From CBFDBT01 sp965603115 (GTDB lineage Bacteria > Pseudomonadota > Alphaproteobacteria > Sphingomonadales > Kordiimonadaceae): a stretch of DNA of 11,056 nucleotides. The notes under the pieces are model-generated. The model did not search any database. It worked only from the letters and a program-made list of their open reading frames with translations, and had not been told where the DNA came from. The position numbers and the translations under genes are program-made. Location: contig CBFDBT010000080.1 in NCBI GenBank assembly GCA_965603115.1, forward strand, positions 1 through 11,056, written 5' to 3'. Positions 1 to 6,761 of this stretch are shown here, piece after piece; position 1 is the first letter of the stretch; each line of letters starts with the position of its first letter.

Positions 1-1230
1 ATTTTTTTTAATTGATGTTTTTGTATCTGATGGTGGATCGTAAGAGTTCATAATTAAGTCATCATAGAAAGACTTGGTTAAAATATCATCTTCATTCCTC
101 AGTAATTCAAGCCCATGATTGGTTAATCGACATGATGTGCTGTAAACATCGTCTAACAACATTGGTGTTATATGCTCATCCCCCGACCCTATTACCCTTT
201 TTTGTGCTCTAAAAAATAAATTTACTGCAATGCCGACAATTCCAGTTGATAGCTCATACAATTTATAACTTAACTCAGGACTTAATTCAGTGGCAACATT
301 TGTCCATTGATATCGCCAGAGGCATTTTGTGAAGCTACTCCAGGTTTCATTGTTTTCCATTCTATCCATAGGATGAATGCCACCAGCTTCGGCTCTTCGG
401 GCAATACGGAAATTACTTGTTAATAGATCTGTCAAATTAGGGTTGCCACAAAGCACAATCGGTACACCGGATCTATTGATTAGTTTCATCAGAAAATTCA
501 AAATTATTGAAATGCCTACAGATTTTGCTTTCGCTAAATTTTGCATTTCGTCAATAACTATTGTTCCAATAAAACAACTGCGAACTTTTCGTTCAATCTG
601 TTCGAGTAATGTATCTATTGTTTTAGCTGGAACTGTTCTGGGGTTGTCGAGGGCAAGGTCAATCTGAGATAATATATCATGGCAAAGTCCTTTTATTGTT
701 TTGTTCGCAGGGCATTCAACTTTGATCCATACTAACTGCTTCAACGGCAACTCTTTGCCCTTATAATTAGAATGAATTATTACTTGAGGGAAATAATCCA
801 AAATTCGAGATAGCATCATTGACTTACCAACTCCGCTGACGCCAATAACCGTAATTGCTTTTGCAACAGGTTCAAAAAGGCCTGTATTCGGGGCTATAGC
901 GGTCTCATCTTTCGATAAATAGTGTAGGTAATGGTTCGTCGTTGGTGAAAATGGATTTTTGCTCCTGTAACTTTCAACTAATGAACTTTCGATGTCTCTA
1001 AATAATGTTAAGTACTCGGGAAAGGGATACCTAATCTGGTCAATGCGTGTTAGATATTCTTCGCGAATAAATGGCTCAAGATTTCTTTCAGCAGGATCGT
1101 AGGAAGGGAAGTGAGCTAATTCGCGAAGTACAGATTTATTATCCTGTTTTGGCGGCAGCGCCTCAATTAAAGGATTATCCCTGTTTTCAGGAAGGATAGC
1201 TTCTGTATAAACGGCTTTTTGAATTCTCAT
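1..1230 (-). CDS. tnsC: TnsC-like AAA+ ATPase of a Tn7-like transposon (3' end cut off by the window)
   Basis: I translated the minus strand from ATG at 1230 to base 1 and found 410 codons with no stop, so the gene continues left of the window. TnsC is the ATP-dependent regulator that carries the target-site signal from TnsD/TniQ (or another selector) to the TnsAB transposase. The AAA+ core is clear: Walker A GVSGVGKS at residues 130-137, Walker B IVIDEMQ with D227-E228, a sensor-1-like stretch VLCGNPN near residue 263, and an arginine-rich FRIARR segment at about 274-279. The roughly 110 residues before the ATPase core would be the region that contacts target selector or transposase in the family. 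The start overlaps the tnsB stop (ATGA, 1227-1230), implying translational coupling in a tnsABC operon. Tn7 TnsC is about 555 residues, so roughly a quarter is probably missing. TniB is the closest alternative name, but the intact tnsA upstream favours TnsC. Confidence 0.93.
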   Translation of the reverse strand, partial: MRIQKAVYTEAILPENRDNPLIEALPPKQDNKSVLRELAHFPSYDPAERNLEPFIREEYLTRIDQIRYPFPEYLTLFRDIESSLVESYRSKNPFSPTTNHYLHYLSKDETAIAPNTGLFEPVAKAITVIGVSGVGKSMMLSRILDYFPQVIIHSNYKGKELPLKQLVWIKVECPANKTIKGLCHDILSQIDLALDNPRTVPAKTIDTLLEQIERKVRSCFIGTIVIDEMQNLAKAKSVGISIILNFLMKLINRSGVPIVLCGNPNLTDLLTSNFRIARRAEAGGIHPMDRMENNETWSSFTKCLWRYQWTNVATELSPELSYKLYELSTGIVGIAVNLFFRAQKRVIGSGDEHITPMLLDDVYSTSCRLTNHGLELLRNEDDILTKSFYDDLIMNSYDPPSDTKTSIKKN

Positions 1231-3374
1231 TGCTCCTCTACCTCATCAACAATTTGATTGATAATTTCTAGGATAGATGAGTCTACTTTTTTACGTGGAC
1301 TGTTTTTCTTCTTAACTTGCCTAATTTGACTATCGGCTGGTTCTTGCTGTTCTTCTTGTTTTATTGATAATAGCTCAGTTTTTCTATTCTCCCTGATATT
1401 TCTGACCTTGTCCTTTATATATTTGTTTTTAGGGGCCAATTTCTGAGCATTATCAGCTTCTTTAGAAAGTTCGTCTATCTGCTCACTAGTGTAGGCTGAT
1501 TCCAGATGAAACTCATTCTTTTGGGATCTATACTTTTTTGAATCTTGAAGATAAAAAACTTCTGCTAAAGGCTGATTAATAAATATTTTAGAGGAAGATA
1601 AAATAGTACATTCGATAAATGAGGAACGTTTATCTGGTTTGATATATAGTCTGGAAAAATTATCGGCATCAACTCGGCCCTCAATCTTCCATGTATTGTC
1701 GCTGCGTGCTTTCGAGAACCAGCCTTCTGATTCAGCTAATTCGCAAGTATAAAAAATGTTCATAAACTTAAGACCACGGGGAGTTACAGTAACATAGATT
1801 TTTGGCAGCAATATAGCTCGAGCTTCTATTTCATCGATTGTTCGCAGTGCATGCCGCCGTTCTCTAATGTAGCAATTCCAAAAGTTTAAGGGGGTTGCCG
1901 CTAGATCTTCTCGAATTAAGAGGGGGTCATTGGCTAATCGATCAAGGCTACGACGATTGTTATGTTCGAGAACTGTTTTGATTATTATCTTTGTTACCTG
2001 CTTTAAAGTATATTTAGCATCAAGCTGAGGGTTTCGATCTCTGCGCTTTAATGGTTTTCCCAAAGTGGTTCCATCAAGTTGATGTAATGCCGAATCGTTA
2101 AGACTTTTAAACGCTCTCTCAACAACACCCTTCAAATCAGCTCTATTCGTGGGAGGAACCTCTACTGACATTATGGGAACTAAGGCTTGTTCTGGTTTTT
2201 CAAAATGCAAGCCCCCTCGATCACACAACAATGCCTGAGGTAAATGGTGGCATGGCCACTCATTTGGCGTTATATCTACACCATAGCGCTGACAATATTC
2301 TTTTTTGTCTAACAAAGCATTTAATATTGCTTGTTGTGCTGTGGACCAACTTTCATTCTCTAAGCCTACATACAGGCCAACTATCATACTGCTAGCCTTA
2401 TCAGCTATAATATAAACGGCTGGTTTTCCAATTGTGCGATTTCTATTATGTTCTGTAACCATATGAATATCGCCAATAGTGGCATCGATTTCGAAACAGC
2501 TTCCTGGAAGTGGTGTATCTTGTGCGGCAGTTCCAAGTAGAGATCTATGATTCAGCTCCCAATCTTTTTTAGATGTTTGTTTTTTAGCAATATCAATATC
2601 TTTTAGTAGAATGTGTTTCCAGTAGCAAAATTGTTCATAAGTAGGAACATCTGGTAAAGATCTCGTAAGTTCAGCATTAACTAACTTATCTTTATAGTAT
2701 GTTTCGGTCATTTTTATATGAGTTTTAGTAAGGGATAATGGGTTTTCCTTCAAATACCATTTTTTTAAAGCTCTCAAAAACAATTCTTGATCTTTAACGT
2801 ACACATTGACTCCTTTACGGGCAGGGTATGCTGTAGTTTTCCTTCTCGCTGGCGCACCTCTTTTAATAACCCCAGCCTTTCTTCTTTTATCAGGACTCCC
2901 ACAATTTGAGTAAGCAGGTAGAAGGGCATTCATCTGTTGTCCAAATTTCCAATAAGAATACAAAAGTCGATATAAATTTTGATGAGATGTATTAGCTCGA
3001 TCTGCATATTTTTTTATTAACTTTGAGTATGGTTTGCTGGCGACATCAATCAATAAATGTTTATCTTTTATAGCTTCAGATAAAAGTTTAAACCGGCGTT
3101 TTCTGATGCTGAGTTCTGATTTAGACAGGTCTTGATCGTTTTTTAATTGATGTAGAGGTAAAGGAAATGAACTTTTTAATATTTGCTGGTCTATAAGCAT
3201 TTTATGAAATGCATCGATTAATATCAGTTGAGGCCTGCGGACTACTCTCTTATTAATTATTTCTATGATGATCATTGAATTACCATCAGGAATTATATCA
3301 AGTATGCGCCATAAACCTGATGTAAAACCATCAACATCACCGAATTTCCAAACACTATTTAGCTCAAGATCCAT
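1227..3374 (-). CDS. tnsB: TnsB-like DDE transposase of a Tn7-like transposon
   Basis: This 715-residue protein has the length and layout of Tn7 TnsB, the subunit that binds the transposon ends and performs 3'-strand cleavage and strand transfer. The RNase H-fold catalytic core is visible: FEIDAT with D297, LLCDRGG with D385 and GVVERAF with E419, close to the D273/D361/E396 arrangement of Tn7 TnsB. About 290 residues of N-terminal DNA-binding region precede it, including a basic patch around residues 162-187 (KRRKAG, APARRK). After the catalytic core comes a beta-rich Mu-transposase C-like region and then a very polar, Lys/Glu-rich tail (about 620-715) that in this family contacts TnsC. It overlaps the tnsA stop by 11 bases (3364-3374) and the tnsC start by 4, so the three genes are co-translated. 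No frameshift or missing catalytic residue is seen, so it looks active. Confidence 0.95.
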   Translation of the reverse strand: MDLELNSVWKFGDVDGFTSGLWRILDIIPDGNSMIIIEIINKRVVRRPQLILIDAFHKMLIDQQILKSSFPLPLHQLKNDQDLSKSELSIRKRRFKLLSEAIKDKHLLIDVASKPYSKLIKKYADRANTSHQNLYRLLYSYWKFGQQMNALLPAYSNCGSPDKRRKAGVIKRGAPARRKTTAYPARKGVNVYVKDQELFLRALKKWYLKENPLSLTKTHIKMTETYYKDKLVNAELTRSLPDVPTYEQFCYWKHILLKDIDIAKKQTSKKDWELNHRSLLGTAAQDTPLPGSCFEIDATIGDIHMVTEHNRNRTIGKPAVYIIADKASSMIVGLYVGLENESWSTAQQAILNALLDKKEYCQRYGVDITPNEWPCHHLPQALLCDRGGLHFEKPEQALVPIMSVEVPPTNRADLKGVVERAFKSLNDSALHQLDGTTLGKPLKRRDRNPQLDAKYTLKQVTKIIIKTVLEHNNRRSLDRLANDPLLIREDLAATPLNFWNCYIRERRHALRTIDEIEARAILLPKIYVTVTPRGLKFMNIFYTCELAESEGWFSKARSDNTWKIEGRVDADNFSRLYIKPDKRSSFIECTILSSSKIFINQPLAEVFYLQDSKKYRSQKNEFHLESAYTSEQIDELSKEADNAQKLAPKNKYIKDKVRNIRENRKTELLSIKQEEQQEPADSQIRQVKKKNSPRKKVDSSILEIINQIVDEVEEQ

Positions 3375-4215
3375 ATTTTAACGCCTTGATTTTGTGAATT
3401 TTTGTAATAATTATGGTATCTGAATCTAATGGCGAACAATTTAAATCGATTTCAATGATTCTATTAAATACAAGATATTTGAAAAGGATTAGTGCTTTAT
3501 CTTCTTTAATAGAAAAGGAATGTTCGAAGATATTTATTATTTCTTTCAGTGGAACTAAACCAATATCTAGTAACTCTATGGACAAGCCAATTAACTCACT
3601 ATCTACTTGATCATTATGTCGTATTGATGAAGTCAGCCATGCTATAAATTTAGCTTGAGTTTTAGCCTTATCATTTGATGTAAATATGTAGAAAGGGACA
3701 CCCAACAATTCCCACCATACTTTTTCTATCTCCAATTTTTCAAGCACCCTTGGTTTAATCAGTTCAGATTTTGGCTTTACACTGACAGCTATATATTCAT
3801 TTTTGTGAGAATTACACTTTGTTATGAGAAAATCCGTAGTTAATACATTTGGAGTTTTAGTGCCGGGGACTATTGGATGTTTGATTCCTAGGCATTCAGC
3901 TATACGGCAACTATGTTTGAGAGGAAGAAGAGGGAATTGTTCTCGAATATCTACTACGGACGATGAAAACTCGGCTAAATGGAAAAAAGTTTTTTCGAGT
4001 TGAGATAAAAGGTGATGAGTTCGATTTGCCTTTATTCCATGAATTTTAGCACTTGTGCCTCGACTATTAACGTCCTGAACACGAATCCAAGGCTTGTAAT
4101 ATCCCTTATCGCCAAGACCCATACCATTCTTTATGGCTCTCTCATAAGCTTCGATAGAATCCAATGCCCGCCTTCTGCCCACAACACTTAGCCTTATGTA
4201 AGGATTGATACACAA
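3364..4215 (-). CDS. tnsA: TnsA-like endonuclease of a Tn7-like transposon
   Basis: TnsA cuts the 5' ends of the transposon, allowing cut-and-paste rather than replicative transposition with TnsB. The match to Tn7 TnsA is strong by eye: HHLLSQLE then DIREQFPLLP then KHPIV then TTDFLI then VSVKP, in the same order and spacing. The restriction-enzyme-like active site corresponds to E74, D128 and K148 (Tn7 E63, D114, K132); the Tn7 glutamine two residues before the lysine is serine here. The C-terminal half should carry the winged-helix TnsC-binding domain. The first possible start is TTG at 4215, but it lies almost on the predicted transcription start. GTG at 4182 (residue 12), with AAGG 9 bases upstream, fits better and gives an N-terminus like Tn7 TnsA. 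The gene is the first of tnsABC, immediately inside the transposon end. Confidence 0.94.
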   Translation of the reverse strand: MCINPYIRLSVVGRRRALDSIEAYERAIKNGMGLGDKGYYKPWIRVQDVNSRGTSAKIHGIKANRTHHLLSQLEKTFFHLAEFSSSVVDIREQFPLLPLKHSCRIAECLGIKHPIVPGTKTPNVLTTDFLITKCNSHKNEYIAVSVKPKSELIKPRVLEKLEIEKVWWELLGVPFYIFTSNDKAKTQAKFIAWLTSSIRHNDQVDSELIGLSIELLDIGLVPLKEIINIFEHSFSIKEDKALILFKYLVFNRIIEIDLNCSPLDSDTIIITKIHKIKALKYGS

Positions 4216-4220
4216 GATAT

Positions 4221-4249
4221 ATTATACACTGAACCGACTTTATTGTACA
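4221..4249 (-). promoter_or_regulatory. Predicted promoter of tnsABC, overlapping a TnsB-binding repeat
   Basis: On the minus strand there is a perfect -10 hexamer TATAAT at 4226-4221 and a -35-like TGTACA (4 of 6) at 4249-4244, separated by 17 bases. The -35 box and spacer coincide with the innermost end repeat (4247-4229), so TnsB bound to the end would be expected to repress its own operon; that regulation is inferred. The predicted transcript starts near 4214, which argues for the downstream GTG start of tnsA. Confidence 0.55.
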
Positions 4250-4299
4250 GAATTATGTAATTGAACTAACTATATTATCTTTGAACCAACTTTATTGTC
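4229..4299 (-). repeat. Three direct repeats at the transposon end (putative TnsB-binding sites)
   Basis: Read on the minus strand, three 19-base copies occur: GACAATAAAGTTGGTTCAA (4299-4281), GATAATATAGTTAGTTCAA (4279-4261) and TACAATAAAGTCGGTTCAG (4247-4229). Copies 2 and 3 each match copy 1 at 16 of 19 positions. Start-to-start distances are 20 and 32 bases. Several directly repeated sites of about 20 bases next to tnsA are the hallmark of Tn7-type ends. A weaker fourth match may lie near 4226-4206, but I would not count it. Confidence 0.8.
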
Positions 4300-4302
4300 C
4301 CA
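4229..4302 (-). mobile_element. Terminus of the Tn7-like transposon (tnsA-proximal end)
   Basis: The element boundary is placed at or very near 4302, where the minus strand reads TGGGACAATAAAG inward: a TG dinucleotide next to the outermost repeat. Tn7 family ends begin with TG and Tn7 makes a 5-base target duplication, so 4303-4307 (TAATA on plus) would be the duplication. The other end is outside the window, so neither the exact terminal base nor the duplication can be confirmed. The element extends left from here through tnsABC beyond base 1. The orientation, with the tnsA end facing the 3' end of the upstream chromosomal gene, is the same as Tn7 at glmS. Confidence 0.7.
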
Positions 4303-5514
4303 TAATATTTGTATGGCTTGGCCTGCTGCATGACCGCTGGCCCATGCCCATTGAAAATTATAGCCGCCTAACCACCCTGTGACATCAACACACTCACCGA
4401 TGAAATATAGACCCTCTTGGCTCTTGGTCTGCATGGTCTTTGAGCTTAATTCATCAGTGTTTACCCCGCCAAGCGTTACTTCCGCTGTTCGGTACCCTTC
4501 TGTGCTGGTAGGTTTTAGTTGCCAGCGGTTAAGGATATCTGCAATCGCTTCTAGTTGCCTGTTAGACAGGCCAGCCATTTTTTCATCTTTGAAGTATTTT
4601 TCCATCAAAGCGTGAGAGAGTCGCTGGGGCAAATAGTGCGAGAGGATAGTCTTTAAACTTGCTTTTGGCTGATCGTCCCGCGCCTTTTTTAACAAATCCA
4701 GCGCATCATCGTTTGGCAGTAAGTCGAGGGCTATTGCCTCGCCCTCCCGCCAGTAGGATGATATCTGCAATATGGCAGGGCCGCTGAGGCCGCGGTGGGT
4801 AAAGAGGATGTTTTCTCGAAAGCGTGTTGTGCCGCAACTGACAGTGCAGTCCAGTGATACACCCGAAAGGCTTGCCATCATCTCAAGTGTATCATCACTA
4901 AAAGTAAAGGGCACAAGGCCAGGTCGGGTCTCGGTAACATCAAGCCCAAATTGCTTGGCGATATCATAAGCAAAGCCCGTTGCCCCCATGGCTGGAATGG
5001 ATTTCCCGCCTGTCGCGATAACCAGATTATCTGTGGTTAATTTGCCCATCGTTGTTTTGAGATCAAAGCCCCCACCACCCTCGCGCTCAATAGATTGCAC
5101 GCTTGTTTCGCATTTAATTTCGATGTTCGCTGCGTCACATTCTTCAATAAGCATGGCAACAACGCGCTTTGCCCCTTCGTCACAAAATAGCTGCCCCAGC
5201 TTCTTTTCATTCCAAGTAATGTTATGCTTGGCCATCAGGTCCATAAAATCATAGGGCGTGTACCGGGACAAGGCGGATTTGGCAAAATGCACGTTGGAAG
5301 ACAGATAGTTTTCAGCGTCTGCGTCCATATTGGTAAAGTTACATCTGCCACCACCGGAGATCAGTATTTTGGGGCCAATTTTTTTGCCATGCTCAATGAT
5401 AAGTATTTTTTTATCAGCCTCAGCCGCCGTTATCGCGCACATAAGACCAGCGGCCCCGGCACCAATGATGATGAGGTCATATGAATGGGCGGGCTTTTGT
5501 TTGTCTGCAGCCAA
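4270..5514 (-). CDS. yhiN: YhiN/BaiN-family (HI0933-like) FAD-dependent oxidoreductase, 3' end rewritten by the transposon
   Basis: This is a 414-residue flavoprotein of the HI0933/YhiN family (NAD(P)/FAD-dependent oxidoreductase, cytoplasmic; substrate usually unassigned). Diagnostic features are the dinucleotide-binding motif GAGAAG at 18-23, the family signature KILISGGGRCNFTN at 49-62, the ATGGKS motif at about 167-172, and the C-terminal FAD-contact block GECVDVTGWLGGYNFQWAWASG, split here by position into GECVDV and GGYNFQWAWASG. No ATG is available in frame; TTG at 5514 is chosen because AAGGGA lies 9 bases upstream (5529-5524) and an in-frame stop lies just before it. A TATAAT sits at 5548-5543 without a clear -35. 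The family normally ends soon after WASG. Here the codons after W405, including the stop, lie in the transposon terminal repeats, so the last nine residues are probably donated by the element. Enzyme function is likely preserved. Confidence 0.92.
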   Translation of the reverse strand: MAADKQKPAHSYDLIIIGAGAAGLMCAITAAEADKKILIIEHGKKIGPKILISGGGRCNFTNMDADAENYLSSNVHFAKSALSRYTPYDFMDLMAKHNITWNEKKLGQLFCDEGAKRVVAMLIEECDAANIEIKCETSVQSIEREGGGGFDLKTTMGKLTTDNLVIATGGKSIPAMGATGFAYDIAKQFGLDVTETRPGLVPFTFSDDTLEMMASLSGVSLDCTVSCGTTRFRENILFTHRGLSGPAILQISSYWREGEAIALDLLPNDDALDLLKKARDDQPKASLKTILSHYLPQRLSHALMEKYFKDEKMAGLSNRQLEAIADILNRWQLKPTSTEGYRTAEVTLGGVNTDELSSKTMQTKSQEGLYFIGECVDVTGWLGGYNFQWAWASGHAAGQAIQILWDNKVGSKII

Positions 5515-5723
5515 TTTGGTCTATCCCTTAAGATTTAGCGGTATTATATAAAGTTGCCGCATCATAGAGAGGCGCGCGCGATTGTAGAAGGAAATTATTT
5601 TTTATATAGAGGTCGAAGCTTCGCCACCGTCTGCAATGATAAATAGTTGTTTATAGACTTGCGTAATGAAGCAAGATGGCTATAGTTCGGCCCGTTCAGC
5701 CTGATGGCTGTAGTGTTCTGGTC
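5515..5723. other. Intergenic region between the flavoprotein gene and tRNA-Ser
   Basis: This non-coding spacer separates two genes that point away from each other. It contains the ribosome-binding site and a possible -10 (TATAAT, 5548-5543 minus) for the flavoprotein gene, an alternating GC run at 5571-5580, and the tRNA promoter on plus. A 60-codon open frame spans 5595-5777 on minus, but it runs through the tRNA and has no protein-like character, so I do not call it. Confidence 0.6.
5659..5686 (+). promoter_or_regulatory. Predicted tRNA-Ser promoter
   Basis: On plus, TTGCGT at 5659-5664 (preceded by C) and TATAGT at 5681-5686 (preceded by C) are 16 bases apart, a sigma-70-type arrangement. 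The start of transcription would fall near 5693, about 30 bases upstream of the mature tRNA 5' end. Confidence 0.55.
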
Positions 5724-5811
5724 GGAGCGGTGGCCGAGTGGTTTAAGGCGCACGCTTGGAAAGCGTGTAAACAGCAATGTTTCGTGGGTTCGAATCCCAT
5801 CCGCTCCTCCA
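5724..5811 (+). tRNA. tRNA-Ser (anticodon GGA)
   Basis: A complete class II tRNA can be folded by eye. The acceptor stem GGAGCGG (5724-5730) pairs fully with CCGCTCC (5801-5807). The D arm has the serine-type GCCGAGTGGTTTAAGGC. The anticodon stem is CACGC/GCGTG with loop TTGGAAA, giving GGA, which reads UCC and UCU. The long variable arm is AAACA-GCAA-TGTTT, and the T arm is GTGGG-TTCGAAT-CCCAT. CCA is encoded at 5809-5811. The discriminator base (5808) is U, whereas bacterial serine tRNAs usually have G73. An accessory region starts right after the gene, so its 3' part may be an integration site. Confidence 0.95.
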
Positions 5812-5966
5812 GAAAATACTATTAAGCTATTGAAATAGTTACTTATTATATTTTAGAAATTTTTTTACCCACCTTTTTACCCACCGAAATGAATGCCAAT
5901 CATTTATTTGATATATCCAGAGATTATCGAATAGAGCATCTTGGATCATCTTTTAGGTTTAACATC
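5812..5966. other. Spacer between tRNA-Ser and the protease gene, likely island junction
   Basis: This AT-rich spacer contains no gene. Just after the tRNA is a weak hairpin, ACTATT (5818-5823) with AATAGT (5834-5839), followed after a gap by a T-rich stretch, which could help end the tRNA transcript. A perfect 12-base tandem repeat follows at 5862-5885. I find no strong terminator for the leftward operon that ends at 5967. Confidence 0.5.
5862..5885 (+). repeat. Perfect tandem repeat, two copies of TTTTTACCCACC
   Basis: The 12-base unit occurs at 5862-5873 and again at 5874-5885 with no mismatch. It sits about 50 bases past the tRNA 3' end, where arm-type integrase sites or the edge of a former integrase gene could lie. 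That interpretation is speculative; the repeat itself is certain. Confidence 0.85.
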
Positions 5967-6722
5967 CTAGGTACCTGCACCTTCTATTAAAGCTTCTACG
6001 ATTTCTCTATTCTTGCCGGGATAAATGCCATTTTTATGAAGTAGCACCAGCAAAGGTTCAATTGAAATAGCGGCGGAATAACCAAGTTCTTGCCTTTGAT
6101 TATCCCTTACTAAGGATTCAGTCATAACACCTAGTAAAAAGCCATATTCACTAATAACTGGGCCACCACTAAATCCACCTCTGCCCATACATGAGATTAT
6201 AAAATGAGGGTGAGGCCCATTATATTTATCAACAACAGCATTAACTTCACCTTCAACAGCAAGAAGTACTGCTTCGTCCGCAAATGGTACTGGCGGGTAC
6301 CCCATTAATAAAACTTTGGTAAGAACTAGCTCATCACCTATCCAATCATCGAGATGTCCGCCAATTAGAAGATGATCTTCCTTACTAAAGCCTGCGGGAG
6401 GATTATGAATTGATGTCATCTCCATATAGTGAGAAAGATCTATATTTGACTTTAACAAAGCAATATCAATTTTATCATCTTCACAATAGAGTATATTTTC
6501 TATTTCCAAACATTGATTACAATGTTCTGAAACAACCTCATGAATTTTTTTGCCCTTTGTTACATGTGCAGCTGTTACTAGCCAGCCATCACCTATATGG
6601 AACCCGGCCCCCGTTCTGAGATCACCATTTTCATCATAAACTGTAATACGTACCATTGAGAGCTTAAATGTTTGAAAGAGATAGCTAAAATTTGTCGGCT
6701 TTTTTTTATTGCTAGATGTCAT
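5967..6722 (-). CDS. Trypsin-like (S1 family) serine protease without signal peptide
   Basis: This 251-residue protein has a chymotrypsin/trypsin fold and a full predicted triad: H53 in VTAAHV, D87 in IDIALL and S185 in GGFSGGPVI, with the oxyanion-hole glycines in place. The N-terminus (MTSSNKKKPTNFSY) is hydrophilic and there is no signal peptide, transmembrane segment or PDZ domain, so it should act in the cytoplasm as a bare protease domain. A later start at M23 (MVRITVYDENG) would also give a complete protease. It is the last gene of a four-gene leftward operon, 39 bases after the HAD/PRTase gene, ahead of which are a second PRTase and a DprA-like protein. Signal-less trypsin-like proteases recur as effectors or activators in bacterial defence loci; a similar role here is inferred. 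Its substrate is unknown and might be an operon partner. Confidence 0.87.
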   Translation of the reverse strand: MTSSNKKKPTNFSYLFQTFKLSMVRITVYDENGDLRTGAGFHIGDGWLVTAAHVTKGKKIHEVVSEHCNQCLEIENILYCEDDKIDIALLKSNIDLSHYMEMTSIHNPPAGFSKEDHLLIGGHLDDWIGDELVLTKVLLMGYPPVPFADEAVLLAVEGEVNAVVDKYNGPHPHFIISCMGRGGFSGGPVISEYGFLLGVMTESLVRDNQRQELGYSAAISIEPLLVLLHKNGIYPGKNREIVEALIEGAGT

Positions 6723-6761
6723 TTGTGTTACCCGCTTTAAACCTTATTGAAGTTACCTAAT

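Noticed and set aside
377..667. 96-codon plus-strand open frame
   Set aside because: It is opposite tnsC, whose Walker A and B motifs are intact on minus; the plus-strand peptide shows no family features.
4206..4226. Fourth TnsB-binding repeat inside the first three
   Set aside because: The resemblance is limited to a TATAATATA-like start and a TCAA end with a different spacing, too weak to separate from AT-rich background.
5595..5777. 60-codon minus-strand open frame across the tRNA region
   Set aside because: It runs antisense through half of tRNA-Ser and over its promoter, and the peptide has no recognisable protein features.
5818..5839. Rho-independent terminator after tRNA-Ser
   Set aside because: The stem is only 6 AT-rich pairs with a 10-base loop and the T-run is over 15 bases away, so I list it only as a weak hairpin in the spacer.
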